The notes beneath the pieces were generated by a model that saw nothing but the letters and a program-made list of their open reading frames with translations, ran no database searches and was not told where the DNA came from. The position numbers were made by a program, and so were the translations under genes. Shown here piece by piece: positions 1-11,500 of a stretch of DNA of 64,000 bases. The first letter of the stretch is position 1, and every line of letters starts with the position of its first letter. Origin of the DNA: Saccharina japonica (taxonomy: Eukaryota > Sar > Phaeophyceae > Laminariales > Laminariaceae); contig MEHQ01002038.1 of the NCBI GenBank assembly GCA_008828725.1, positions 313,173 to 377,172 of the forward strand. The letters are read 5' to 3'.

Positions 1-46
1 ATGACACCAACTGTCGAAAGCGTATATTATGGCGTCGGTAAGTACA

Positions 47-229
47 ATTCGACGAAAGTTGACGAGGGAAGAAAGTGCTGAAATCTTCTCGCGATAAAAA
101 GCAAGGCAAGCACCGTAGTGGGGGAGGAGGGAGAAGAGCCTACTTTGTGACCCCGGATCTGAGTTACGACTACGAAGGAGAGAGAAAGGAAGGGCGAAGA
201 TAATACATGGGATGGACAAAAAAAAAATG
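47..229 (+). repeat. dispersed repeat ending in an A run, copy 1
   Basis: Shares CTCGCGATAAAAAGCAAG-type sequence, GGAGGAGGGAGAAGAGCCT and GATCTGAGTTACGACTA with 17365-17553. It ends in A9-10. The direct copies with 3' A runs suggest a retroposed (SINE/LINE 3' end-like) sequence. No RNA polymerase III boxes were recognised. Confidence 0.65.
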
Positions 230-899
230 CGCGTCCACTCGCCCCAAGCCATTTTAGTTGCTCGAATTAAAAACTGGGCATCATAACGAAACCACGTACG
301 TATGTCTCAGTCATCTATGCTTTGAGATTTCGATGACGCATGAATAGGCACCTTGGGAATCTCCATCTGGTATGTGCCGACTTTCAACTGAAGATGCTAT
401 TCCACACCGACTGACTATATCTCGCCAACTGTGGCGGGTGCAGTTGCAGAGAGGGCAAACAAAAAAAATCAGTTAGTTGTTGTTGGTTTACCCTATCTAA
501 ACAATCAGGGAGGGATGAAGGGGTTGGCTGCTGCTGTTCGACATCGAACCGAAACTTTCGATATATCGTTCGGTTGGAATACATGAATGTATCGAACCGA
601 AACGAAGTTTGGCATTTTCATACCGACAAACGACAACGACAACGATACAAGGGCCGAACGCCTCCCGGGGGGATAGGGGACACAGCAACAAACAGCATAA
701 CACAGCGTCGAACGAATCTATCATATATAGGACCCAGAAGAGGCATACACGCGCCAGGGACACAGAGAGCACATTGCCATGTTGTCACATACAAAGAGTG
801 GCAATGTCGAGTGCACCAGACGGGACAGCGGTTATAGAGTATAGTGGTGTCATGATATTTGTTTACTTCGAAGTACATATATTTAGCGTGGTACGCATC

Positions 900-1149
900 G
901 ACGCGTGCTACGGTAGAGGTAGCAATTTTTGGCTGAGTCGGTTTCTGAATGATCGGGCACCTTAACCCAAATTCGTCGGAATTTCATTTTTGTGACGAAA
1001 TATGTTTCAGAATATACTTCGGTTACGGTATTTCTCATCCGGCAGCACTTTTATTTTCCTCCAAAGTCATTTTTTCGGTGAGGTATGGCGCTCCGTAAGT
1101 GAGGAGCTCAGAAAAAACATGGTGCACCTCTATTATCGTAGCATGCGTC
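900..1149 (+). mobile_element. MITE family A, copy 1
   Basis: 250-bp element with terminal inverted repeats: 5' GACGCGTGCTACGGTAGAGG and 3' ending CGTAGCATGCGTC. CATC lies on both sides, a possible 4-bp target duplication. There is no coding capacity. The interior carries short inverted subterminal blocks (GGCACCTTAACC; GTATGGCGCTCC). Confidence 0.8.
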
Positions 1150-1461
1150 CATCGTAAAACGGTGCCGACGTACTTCCAATAAACTTACATACCTGGCGTA
1201 CCTGGTAAACAATTTATAAAGAGTACGTAATTATTCCCTCGCGTATTATAATAGCAGAAACAGTACATGTTTACGGTGTACGTTCTGCCAGGTCGATGCA
1301 GATTATATAGGCCCCTTAGTTTAGTACTGATTTGTAACTATGATACTACCTGGTGTACATTGACCCTGGGTAAACTGATGTGCTGTGTGCAAAATACCGG
1401 TTCTCGTGTTGAAGACGCGACCCCAACACAATATTTACATCGGTTTTGTTCGGCGTTTTTG

Positions 1462-1645
1462 GCCACCATTATCGTTATCGCTATCGTTATCGACTGTTTG
1501 GGGTTTCTAGTTCGTTAACGATATTTATCGATATCGATATCCTCCATTATTGTAATCGTTATTCTTATCGATATTTTAATTTATGGTGTTGTTGGTTTAG
1601 TAACGACAATTATCGTTGTCGATATCGTTATCGATATTCCTATCG
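1462..1645. repeat. TATCGT/TATCGA-type degenerate simple repeat
   Basis: Many imperfect hexamers TATCGT, TATCGA and TTATCG in two clusters (about 1465-1500 and 1520-1645). Both strands look alike because the unit is nearly self-complementary. No coding meaning. Confidence 0.8.
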
Positions 1646-2454
1646 AAGGTACCTTGGCCTTTTGGTACCGACACAGGTTTGGTTTTGCTATCCAACAGTA
1701 CAGTATTGCTTGGTATTATCAAAATGTTTGACGGAAGAAGCTGACAGAACGCGACCCGAAAACTTAAATCGTGGTTTTCTGGACTCAGAGTGGGTATAAC
1801 CTCAATGGGGCGCGATACGTAGAGTGGGTATAACCTCAATGGGGGGTCTGAGCATCATTGCGTAGATATAGGGCACGCGATATCAGCCATGGACGGTTAA
1901 GAAAAAGGCACAAAGCTCGCACACACGAAATATTTTTATAGCATCGTAATAAATGAACGCTGCTGCTGGTTGCGTCCACCACATAGCGGGAAAATTTGGC
2001 GGAAAAATAAGAAAGACGCCACAAGATCACTCTGCAGGTGCACTCAACCACGTCATGAATGTCACCCAGCATATAAATATCTCCTCAGTCGACGCTGACT
2101 CTATGTGTCGATCTCCGAGCGCAACAATAACTCAAAGCCCGAGATGTGTGAAGAATATAGTATTATGTCACAGACAGGGTGGTTATGGTTCGCTCTGGCG
2201 AGAAGGCGTTTCATGGGAGGAGTTAATGACGGTAAAAAGCGAGATCACATTGTTTGTTGGCGTGCTCCAACGAGAGAACAGCTTACGGGAGTCGTGTGTT
2301 GGTGAGAGCGAATCACAGTTTGGCGGCTGGCTTCATCGAGAAAGCAGTTTACGGGAGTCGTATGTTGCACATATGCCCTGCGTTTCATGCTCCGGGTATA
2401 GTCGCAGAGTATCGAGTATGTTTCGTTCCCCGGGTATTGAGAGTATTAGGGTAC

Positions 2455-2790
2455 TGGTGGGCTAACTCGCACGTGAAGTATGAGCAGTACTGAACGCCCA
2501 AATACTGCCAGCACTGGGGGTATGGTCACTACAGAACCCCGAGTACATGCAGTACCCTCGACATCGAGTTGCGAAATACTTGGAGTAGGCGCAGAGTAAG
2601 AAGTGCAGAACCTGTAAATACTGCCAGTATTCAAAGTACCTGAAGTATGGTTTCTTGAAAACTAAACTGCGAGTACAGGGAGTACGTGCAGCATCGGACC
2701 CCAACACACCTTTTTTATCGGCAGTATCTTCAGTACAGAACCTAAAAAATCTGCGAGTACGAGCAGTACCCCTTGGCATATGAAGCCCAA
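2455..2790. repeat. degenerate repeat rich in GCAGTAC / CCAGTAC
   Basis: Loose repetition of AGTAC-containing words (GCAGTACTGAA, ATGCAGTACC, TTCAGTACAGAACC, GAGCAGTACC) and of AATACTGCCAG over about 330 bp. The period is irregular. Confidence 0.55.
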
Positions 2791-3623
2791 CTACTGTATA
2801 CTGCCAGTACACAAATTACCTACCATATCGTATTTCGATTGCTTTTTACTTTACTCCGAGGTACACGAAAACTCTGTGTTAAAAGCAAACTCGCGGCAGT
2901 GGGAGTGGTTAAAGCGTTATGATGGCTCGTGTGGGCGAGGTGTATATCAAGAGTTTTGTGTTTGTTGTTGAGGAGTTACATAGTGGTCACATCGTTTTTA
3001 TGACTCGCTTCGCCAAGAAGGAAGGTTTTGGGAGTACTACGTAATGTGTTGCCGAGAGCCGTTCATTGGCGTGTCGCAGCCATGTAGACTCTGGCGTTGG
3101 TAATTCATGAAGGACAGGATAGGTCGAAGGGTGTTTGCCGTGATGCCAAGTGGTACTATTATTGTTTTGTTCGTTGCACAACCTTTACAATAAATTTGGT
3201 GGCTCCCTTGCGCGTGACCGAGCTTCGGGCTAGTTGGGTGCTGTGTGGCTGCAGAAGTACTTCCTATGTACGCCGGGATACGAGAGCTTCAGTATGTCAC
3301 AGCACGAGGATTTCGGTCGCTCGCTTCGGCAAGAAGGAGCTTTGCGGTAATACTAGTTGCCTGATTGTAGTGTTTCGTATCATATCGCATATACAAACAT
3401 TCGCACACACTATTCCGAGCAGCAGGAGCATACACCAGAGTAGCAGCAGCAGCATCAGGATGAGCAAGCAGCGACCAAGCCACTTGGGTGGTGCGAGTTT
3501 ATTTGTTGTTGCAGCTTTCATGAAAATGTGGCTGACTCCCAAAGAGTATAATATATTGATTGCAACGTCAATTAACGTTGCCCACCACACAACACCATAA
3601 GAAGGTCAGAGGGGAAGGGACGG

Positions 3624-3624
3624 C

Positions 3625-3656
<32 letters not shown>

Positions 3657-3657
3657 A
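3624..3657 (+). repeat. (AGC)n microsatellite
   Basis: About ten AGC units at 3625-3654, with further AGC clusters at 3418-3460. No surrounding gene is seen. Confidence 0.85.
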
Positions 3658-4211
3658 CAGCAGACAACTCTAGTACTGATCTTAATTTACTCTTGTTGTA
3701 CGGAAACGGGCTTGTTGCTAGCAGCTGAGTGGTTGTGGATATGTTGCCATCGTTTTTCTATGTAGACCAATCTGTTAGTGCGTGGTGTGCAACTTAGTTT
3801 TACTCTTCCCGTAATTCACCCCTTGCTTGTTCGTTCCACAACCTCTGTCGTCAGGGGGCATTGCATGGAGAAGGGTTGGTGCACCGTGAAGGGGTCGTTA
3901 TAACACAAACGTTGGAATACGCCACAATGAGCGGGGCAACGGTGGCAGGTGAGGTTTAATTCTGCGAGCTGTGGTTTGCCCGAGGCGGCGTTGCCCAAAA
4001 CCGAAGGACAGTGCAAAGGATTGCGTGTTTGTTTGTACCCCAAGCAGTGCACACCTCAGGAACCCGCAGAATCCTCCAACGCCTCGCCATGTGCGACGCT
4101 AATGGTGGCTTGCCATAAGTATGTGGAATATTGTTCACCATATGGCGTTTTGAACTTGTCTGTTTCAAACGGTATGGTATGTAGGGTTCGTACTACCCCG
4201 TGACCGAAGTA

Positions 4212-4758
4212 CCGTAATCATGCGAAAGTTCGCACCGGGTGCGATCGCGTTTTTAAATGTTTCTACGTTGTGTTTTTTATCGCACCCCGGTGCTATCTCC
4301 CCGATGGGTGCGTTCTCTCCGATGGGGGTGCGGAAACACAATTAAATCATGCCGTTCTTCTATTTTGGCGTACCCTTGGTGCGATCTCTCCGATGGGTGC
4401 GCTGCTGAATCGAAATACACCGGGCCGTACTGGGGCAACGGTGCTGCGTAAATGACTCAAAGCTACCTGAAACGACTTGACCTACCATGCGTTGGTAAAG
4501 TACGTTTGAGAGGAGTGGCGCACTGGTGATATATCATCGGAGTATGAAATAAATGAGAATATTACCTACTACAGACCCGCTGCGGTGGCCCTCGAATTTC
4601 TATTTATGTCGGAGAGATTGCACCGGGGTGCGATCTCTCCGATGGGGGTGCGAAACCACGAGTATATGTTTCTGCCTTGTGTTTTTTATCGCACCCCGGT
4701 GCTATCTCTCCGATGGGTGCCAACCTTCCGATGGGTGCGAACCTTCGCATGATTACGG
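4212..4758. mobile_element. 547-bp TIR element with internal modular repeats
   Basis: Terminal inverted repeats: CCGTAATCATGCGAAAGTTC on the left and its complement (one mismatch) ending TTCGCATGATTACGG on the right. Inside, a CTCCGATGGGTGCG-type motif occurs at least six times (near 4299, 4317, 4389, 4638, 4709 and 4727). It also contains blocks CGCACCCCGGTGCTATCT and their complements. Non-coding; a MITE-like element that has expanded inside. Confidence 0.7.
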
Positions 4759-4982
4759 CATTTGTCCGGGTATTCTCCGTACCCGAAATGTATGTGAGTT
4801 CGTGCATATAAGACATACATACCCGTATCGAGAATCTTCACATGTGATGTACACATGTCACCTGTGACACAATACACGGGGTACCGATACAACACCCCAT
4901 ACCCGTCCCGGGATTTTTGTGTCCGGTAACTACCGATATCTAAAAATCCCCAACACTACTTGTAGAAGACCGACGTGCGGCT

Positions 4983-5221
4983 GACGGCTGATACGATAGA
5001 GGTGCAACGTTTTTAATCTGTTTGTTTTCGCTTGAAGACCATCGAAAAATGACTTTTGAGAAAATACGTAGTTTCGAACCGACAAACCATATCATGACCT
5101 AGGTGCCAACCAAATATATTTCGCGGCACAAATTGGAAACTGGGTAGTTCCCTGGTTAAAAAAGCTCCGTCATGAATAAATGAGTAAGTCAAAATGTTAT
5201 ATCCCCGTCGTAGCATGCGTC
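4983..5221 (+). mobile_element. MITE family A, copy 2
   Basis: The 5' end GACGGCTGATACGATAGAGG and 3' end GTCGTAGCATGCGTC match the family TIRs. 239 bp, diverged inside. It lies just upstream of the LRR N-cap exon. Confidence 0.7.
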
Positions 5222-5341
5222 GCGCATGGGTACGGGTACAACATTGGTGTACCCGCCAGGAACGTTTGTACGTTCTATAATACATACTCAGTCCTAACCA
5301 GAATCCGCAAACCCTCACACCCTGGAAATATCGTTCCACAG

Positions 5342-5548
5342 GTCCGGTGCGATCGGACCGTACAGTGCTCCTGAACTTGTTCAGGACTAGAGGAGGGGGC
5401 TTGTGGGATCACCAGGAAGGCTGGAAGGAAAATGCAAGCGACCTCGGCACATGGTTCGGTGTCATGACAAACGGTGATGGACGAGTTGTCGCCTTGCAAT
5501 TGGAAGGGGGCTCGAACTTCAATAAAGGTTCAGCCGTCTACGCTCGCG
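5342..5548 (+). CDS. LRR N-terminal cap exon of the ROCO gene
   Basis: A 207-nt exon between CACAG at 5337-5341 and an excellent donor GTAAGA at 5549. It reads DRTVLLNLFRTRGGGLW, then W..GV and GDGRVVALQLEG. This is the LRRNT-like cap that precedes LRRs in plants and brown algae (acidic-R, LL.LF, G..W, W.GV, GRVV.L.L). It begins with two bases of a split codon and ends with one base, so it is phase 1-1 like the LRR exons. A weaker donor at 5528 would shorten it by 21 nt in the same phase. There is no in-frame Met before the domain: the upstream frame closes at 5278-5280. The start codon and any signal peptide must therefore lie on an earlier exon, which I could not find. Confidence 0.8.
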
Positions 5549-8500
5549 GTAAGAATTGCATGGTGTTATGCTTGCATGCTGTATGACTGAATACGACCAC
5601 CTCCGAGTTATGCGCGTAAATCGTCTAAAACTCGTAATTTAAAGAGCTCCGTATCTCAAGGAGGCAATCACCTCCATAACCGAGTGTATGCTTGACCCGA
5701 CGAGCCGTGCCATGGCCTAGAAACGTTGCAGTTACTGATGTAAAACGCGCGTGACATTCCAGCTACATATGGTACCTCCTCCGTTGCGGAGAACCGTCAG
5801 TCAAAAATGGCTCGCCCTAAACGTATCACCTCCGTCGTACTATACGTCACGTGATCGAGATACAGTATCCGTGTTTAGGGTGCGTTTTATGGCGTAATGA
5901 AAAGTTGGTATGCCAACGTTTTGCTCTTTTCTTTGTGAAGTGCCGTGAGTATATGATTTTTTATACTGGTGAGGTACAGGGTTTAGCTTTGGGTATCATG
6001 CCACTTGTTGGATAATACCAGTGGTTTACGGAGAGGGTGCGTTAAACCATCGATAGGCCAGGCGTCGGATGACGCCATCTCCTCCCTTTCGTTTGACGCC
6101 ATCTCAGCAAAGTGTTATATTAGTGTTACCGCTTTGCCCCCCATACGACGTAGGAGACCGCCGCGCGCCCTACGTTTGGGGTGCTGGTTATCAGCACGTT
6201 CGAAAACTGGTATATACAAGCATATTATATACCTTTAGAGACATCTAAGCCGTCTGGAGCTCTACCCGGGTTTTGACCGACGACCACCACCGATATATAA
6301 TATATTATTACTGTGTCCATGTTTGGCGTCCTTGATATGTTAGATGTCTCCCTTTTATTTTACGCAGTCCAGTGTGTTGCTTACATTCTTCAAAAATTGC
6401 GTTTCCCTCTCCTGAACACGTTACGCTCACGCAGGCTTCTTTCCGTCGGAGGTTTGCAAGTTGGATGCTCTCACATCGCTTAATCTCAGTGGGAACCGAA
6501 TTACCGGTAAGAAAAATGTACTACCCTGTCCAATAACCACGACAGTATGCTGTATCGCGCAAACTGTTTGATCTAATAAAATATAATGTTTGTGAGGGAG
6601 GAGTGCAGCATGTCCCGTTTGGCAACATCTGACTCCATCTGAGGTTTCATCTATGTTAACATAGTTGGCGTTAAGAGTTGCGTTTGGCCTCCCATTTCAA
6701 AGGCACGCATGAAAGTGTGTGTGCAACGTACGTAGAACATACGGACACTCTGAAACTCGTCAGAGGATAGTCGCAGAACTGTCAACATTATTGATTCACC
6801 GTGATATCGGGCTTTGTTGCCTGGCCTGCCACGCTAGATCACGAGTCATTGTCTCGATTATATGTTACGTCCATACATACAAACCTGGTTTCACATTTCA
6901 TCCTTGTGGTCACCCCGCTTCTTTTGTTGTTTCGCTTGTTGTTTTAGCGATGCGTTGCAGCAGTTATCCACACGAAGACGTGGGTATAACTGACGGTAGG
7001 AACTTCAGCAGCAGGCTATTCGCTATGAACTTCCTCACGGAGAACGTTTTGCAACCGTCGTGATATGCTCGTGCATTAGGTCCTGGTCAACAGGGCAATC
7101 GGTCCGCCACCCCGAACGCACCTTACCGTTTACATTCAAAATTGGCATTCCCTTGAAATTAGAGGAATTGCCCCGACATCAGACAATAAGTTGAACATCT
7201 AGGAAGCATCACCGTTGATTAAATCCATACTCTGGTGATATGGCGTGAACGCCTTTTGTTGTTCCTGCGGCCCAGAGGTGTTACCGTACGGTTAGGGCCG
7301 CCGGGTTTTGATGCTACGCTGACTAAGGGTCGATCTTAACGAGGAGTGAATTTCTGGTTTTCCCCGAAATTTCTGGCTTTTTCTGTATTTTTTTCTGGTT
7401 TTACGAAAAAAACTTCATCCCCGAAAAAACTGGCCTGTAAGTGTTTTTAGGTATTCCCGTAAATTTCTGTTTTTTTTTTGTGCATGGTGGGGAGGATCGG
7501 GCAGCCCCACCGTGCTAGCCATGCCACGCCTCACGAACACACAACGCTGGCCAGGCTTGTCCTCAAGGTCCTTCACAGGCCATGGTCGAGCACAGAAGGC
7601 TCAAAAGCTTTCTGAGCTCTGACAATCGAGTTGACTCGGTGACCGCACCCAGGAGCCCGACCGACCGAGCTCGCGGAGGGCTGTAGGTCAAGCGTTTGTA
7701 GCGTTGGGCGTCGTAGCGCGACGAGTTGGCAATGGATTCCACTCTCCGAGGCACCGACACCTGCCTACGAGCCAGGTCGACTGCAGTAGGACCACCACAC
7801 GGATGGTTACCGAGAGCGTTGCTGCTGTAGTGACGGTTTGGTTCCTGGTGGACGATTATTAGCGAGACAACTGAAGCTCGTACTTGTTAAGGACCCATTT
7901 TAGAAAATACCGAATTTTCCGAAAAAAAAACAGAAACATAATTTTCTTGTTAAGATCGACCCTAAGAGCCCCTCGTGTGGCTTGCTTCGGTGCTGCGGGA
8001 GGGCGAAGACTAGGCGAGACCAATCCAATGTATAATCGTTTCGTTGTATAAGCCACCAGGCCCCTTGTATGTTCGTTACAATGGGCTCGAGTTGAACACC
8101 GCGAATCGTTGATAACGTGGGCACGACCTTCGCGTGGCGGTCCGTTCTGATATGACGTGACCGGACCATTGGCGAATGCGCCGCATGTTTCCGTGCTTTG
8201 ACTGCTGGATGCGAGCTAAATCCCTCTCGAGGTTTGCCTTTGGGGATATTTGACGGCCCTCAATCTCGTCAAAACCGCGCTCACCCGTAAGGCACAATGG
8301 CGTGGCAGAATTAATCAGTATGCTGAAAACATACTGCAATTTCAATGAACCGGGGCCAAGTTATGACCAGGCTACGGCCTTCGTTGAGCCCGGACTTAAT
8401 TTGAACCAACTGGTTTACGCGGCTTTGTTACTTTTACTCTGCTGTCCGAGGCAGCCGTCGATATCGCGATATTACATTAGGCCGTGAACATACATTATAT

Positions 8501-11500
8501 GCCTTAAGCATCAAAACATAAACGAAGGCAAGACTGCAACAGTACCAACCTTAAAAGTGCATTTATTCATGTGTATGAAATATTTATGAAAAACGAACAG
8601 TTCTTTGCCGTGTTTGCGTTCATGCTCGTACATACTAGATACAGCACAGGAGTAGAGGTCGGTGTTTTACTCTATGTAATAGCCGTAAGAGGGAGACGAT
8701 ATAGAGCTGTTGAAAATGAGTTGGACGTACGGAAACCGGAAATGAAATTCACATATATTTGTAAGTGGCGGTGCTGGGATTATGTTGGAAAATAAGATCA
8801 CTTTGGGCGTAAATATAAGGACTGTTCGGGGTTCACGTTACCGATGCAACGGTTGTTACCTTCACTTTTGGTAAATATATATTCGCCCTAACGAAGACAT
8901 ATACTTTCTATATGCGATGAGCCAAAAACAGTACCTACATAAAAAGATTCTACGTTGCATTCCACAACACACTCTGGAGCGTACCCCGTCACGGAATGTC
9001 CAAGCTGATTATATCGGCAACACGGATAGGGCGTAAAGCCCGAGCGATGTATCATTTTCGCTGCTTTCACCTTCCTTGTTTCAGGAAAAACACGACTCGG
9101 AAACCCACCCCAAGGTAGAAAATCTCGCGAGTCGTTCGGTAGCAGGCAGCCCAGAACAAAGCGATACTCAGGTTCGCCGAAGACCTTGAAGGATTGGCGG
9201 ATGACTACTGTAATGTCCTCGTACTCGTTCTCGAGCGAGCTGAGACGAGGTCGTTGCTGTAGTATGTACAAGGTGATAGCAACTAGAATGATGTTTTGCT
9301 GGTGTTTTAAGCAGCAGCCGACTGGTGGGTGATCATGACGTAGGTGTGGCGAGCGCTGGCGAGAGAAGGCGATCAGGAGGGGGGTGGGTCGACGTAAAGA
9401 GCGGGGAGCGTTGGTATGTTTTTCCGCCTCATGCGGCACCTTAATACCTAGCCGTTGTCGACAGCTTGCAGCGTGTACATACCAGCCCGGCTAACCGCAA
9501 GAAGAGGATGATGCGGATAGTTCAACATAATTCGCCGCTCATCGATTTTCTAAGAGACCAACCCTAGCAACCTGGCCAGTCACCCAAGACATTCGCCACG
9601 ATCCTTCATCCTGATCCTCAGCGATCGACCTGGAAACTACTGTAACACAAGACAAAAAGTAGTGGTCACGTAATAGTTTAGTATAAGTCACCTCGAGATG
9701 ATCATACAATGCAAATATGTGTTGGCGACACCTCACAAAGGCGGACACCTTCGATACAAGCACCCCGACAGCGGTGTGGGTTGCACTACGTTTAATATAT
9801 GATGTCATGGGGTTATCATCAAGCAATTACTTTGTCAATGACAAACCGGCCGACAGCAAGCAGCTATCGTAATTTTCAAACCACTATGATGAACGTCGAA
9901 GCTCCCTGCGGACACAAATGATTGTAATCCGTCGACACTCGGCGCCCGTGTGGCACATTCACCAAAGCCTACGATGCAACACCATTAAATTATTAACACA
10001 TACCAATTCAAGACATGGGTTGGTTTTCGCCTACGAGGTACACGTTATAGAGTGCAAGGTAAGCGATACGGACGTAAGTGTTGGGGTTTCTTCATAGCAT
10101 TGACGCAAGGGGTGAACATGGTGCCGTTGGGGATATCAATCCACTGCATGCCGTATGTGCGATGGTCACATTGTGTGAAGCGTGCAGTGTGTGCGAGTTG
10201 TTTGTTTTGTCAAACGCGTGCCGCGGTGCACGTGCGAGATTCCGTTTGGTGAATTAAGCCGAGAAAATCTGGCTTTATTGAAAATGTTTTAGTTTTGGTG
10301 CAGAACATTTTATTGGTACAAACAAAACTTGATGCTACAAAAAAAAACAACTTCCCCTCCGGATTTGGACGGTGGCTCAAAAAGCATTTAAACCCACAAT
10401 CGACAAAGCTATTGTTCCGTATCGGAAACCAGAACGGCTGCGCATTGGAAACTGAACTACACATAAAACACAGAACGCGACAAGTAGAGTAGCCAAAACG
10501 ACTCAAGGACAGTGGCATCGACAAGGTTGATTCGGTGCCTTCCTTGCTATGCAAAACAGAAAAAGGCGGAACTAAGAGGACGCTGGCACCAGTAGCAGTT
10601 GGCGGCTTGTAAGCGCCTGTGAGCTTTAAACCAACAAATTTTAGACCGGGTATTCATCTCGGACTGTCACGGACCAAGCACGCTTAGAGTATGACGTAGA
10701 ATATCGACCTACAGAGTAGGGCGACTTACACCGCGCCGTCGCTGCCGCTGTTCGTCCTGATGCCACTGACGCGAATTGTTCTGCATTGAGATTGTACACT
10801 AGGTGCTTCTCGCGGTCGCGATCGACCAGGCGACACGAGTAAAAGTAGTGATTTCGGAGAAGAGCATCTTACACGATGATTTCACAGAGCGTCCCGTAGC
10901 TAAGACCCGCCTCGACAACCCAATGGGCCTTGTCCACGTCTTTCTCGAGCCTGCACCGTTCGAGCCCGTGCGCAGTTAGTTCTATAGAAGAGGAAGCAAC
11001 AGTGTTTTTCCGGTTTATTGTGTAAGGCTCGGTACGGATGAAACCTGGTGCGTCGGATGAAAGATCAAAGGATCAGAGGGTGATCGAAAGAGAAAGAAGT
11101 AAATACTACCTATTCCGATCGAAAAGTTTCTTCTACAAAGCAGATTAAATTTCCTTTCGGTTTAAGGTTTTGCCGTGATTGCTACGTTCGGGACAATGTT
11201 TCGACAATTTTGTTTACAAACTTTTGTGCGAACAATATAATATTTCCTACAGCTCTGTACCGTGTTGTCGTCTGGACAATGCTAAACGGTGACGGTGACG
11301 GTGTTCTGGGGTGTGCACTTCGCAATGTTCTACAAAATGCACATTCCTTAAGAAGAGGCCCTAACTACTACGATGTACGAAATCGTCGGCTTCTATCCAC
11401 CACTGGTTCATGGCTAACCGTTGTCGTCGGAGCTGTTGCGATTAGACATATTCCAAGTCCCAAGTTTATGTAGCCCTGTTGTCCGTGAGATTCCCAGCAA

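Larger units (their letters stand above)
1..5341. other. region upstream of the LRR cap exon, no gene recognised
   Basis: Apart from the repeats and MITEs listed, I see no coding exon with domain content. The missing first exon of the ROCO gene (start codon) may lie here, but no candidate stood out. Open frames are all below 171 codons with no recognisable product. Confidence 0.6.

Noticed and set aside
8888-9439. 183-codon open frame on the minus strand
   Set aside because: No recognisable domain, lies inside an intron of the LRR gene, no neighbouring exon or duplicate; it may be chance.
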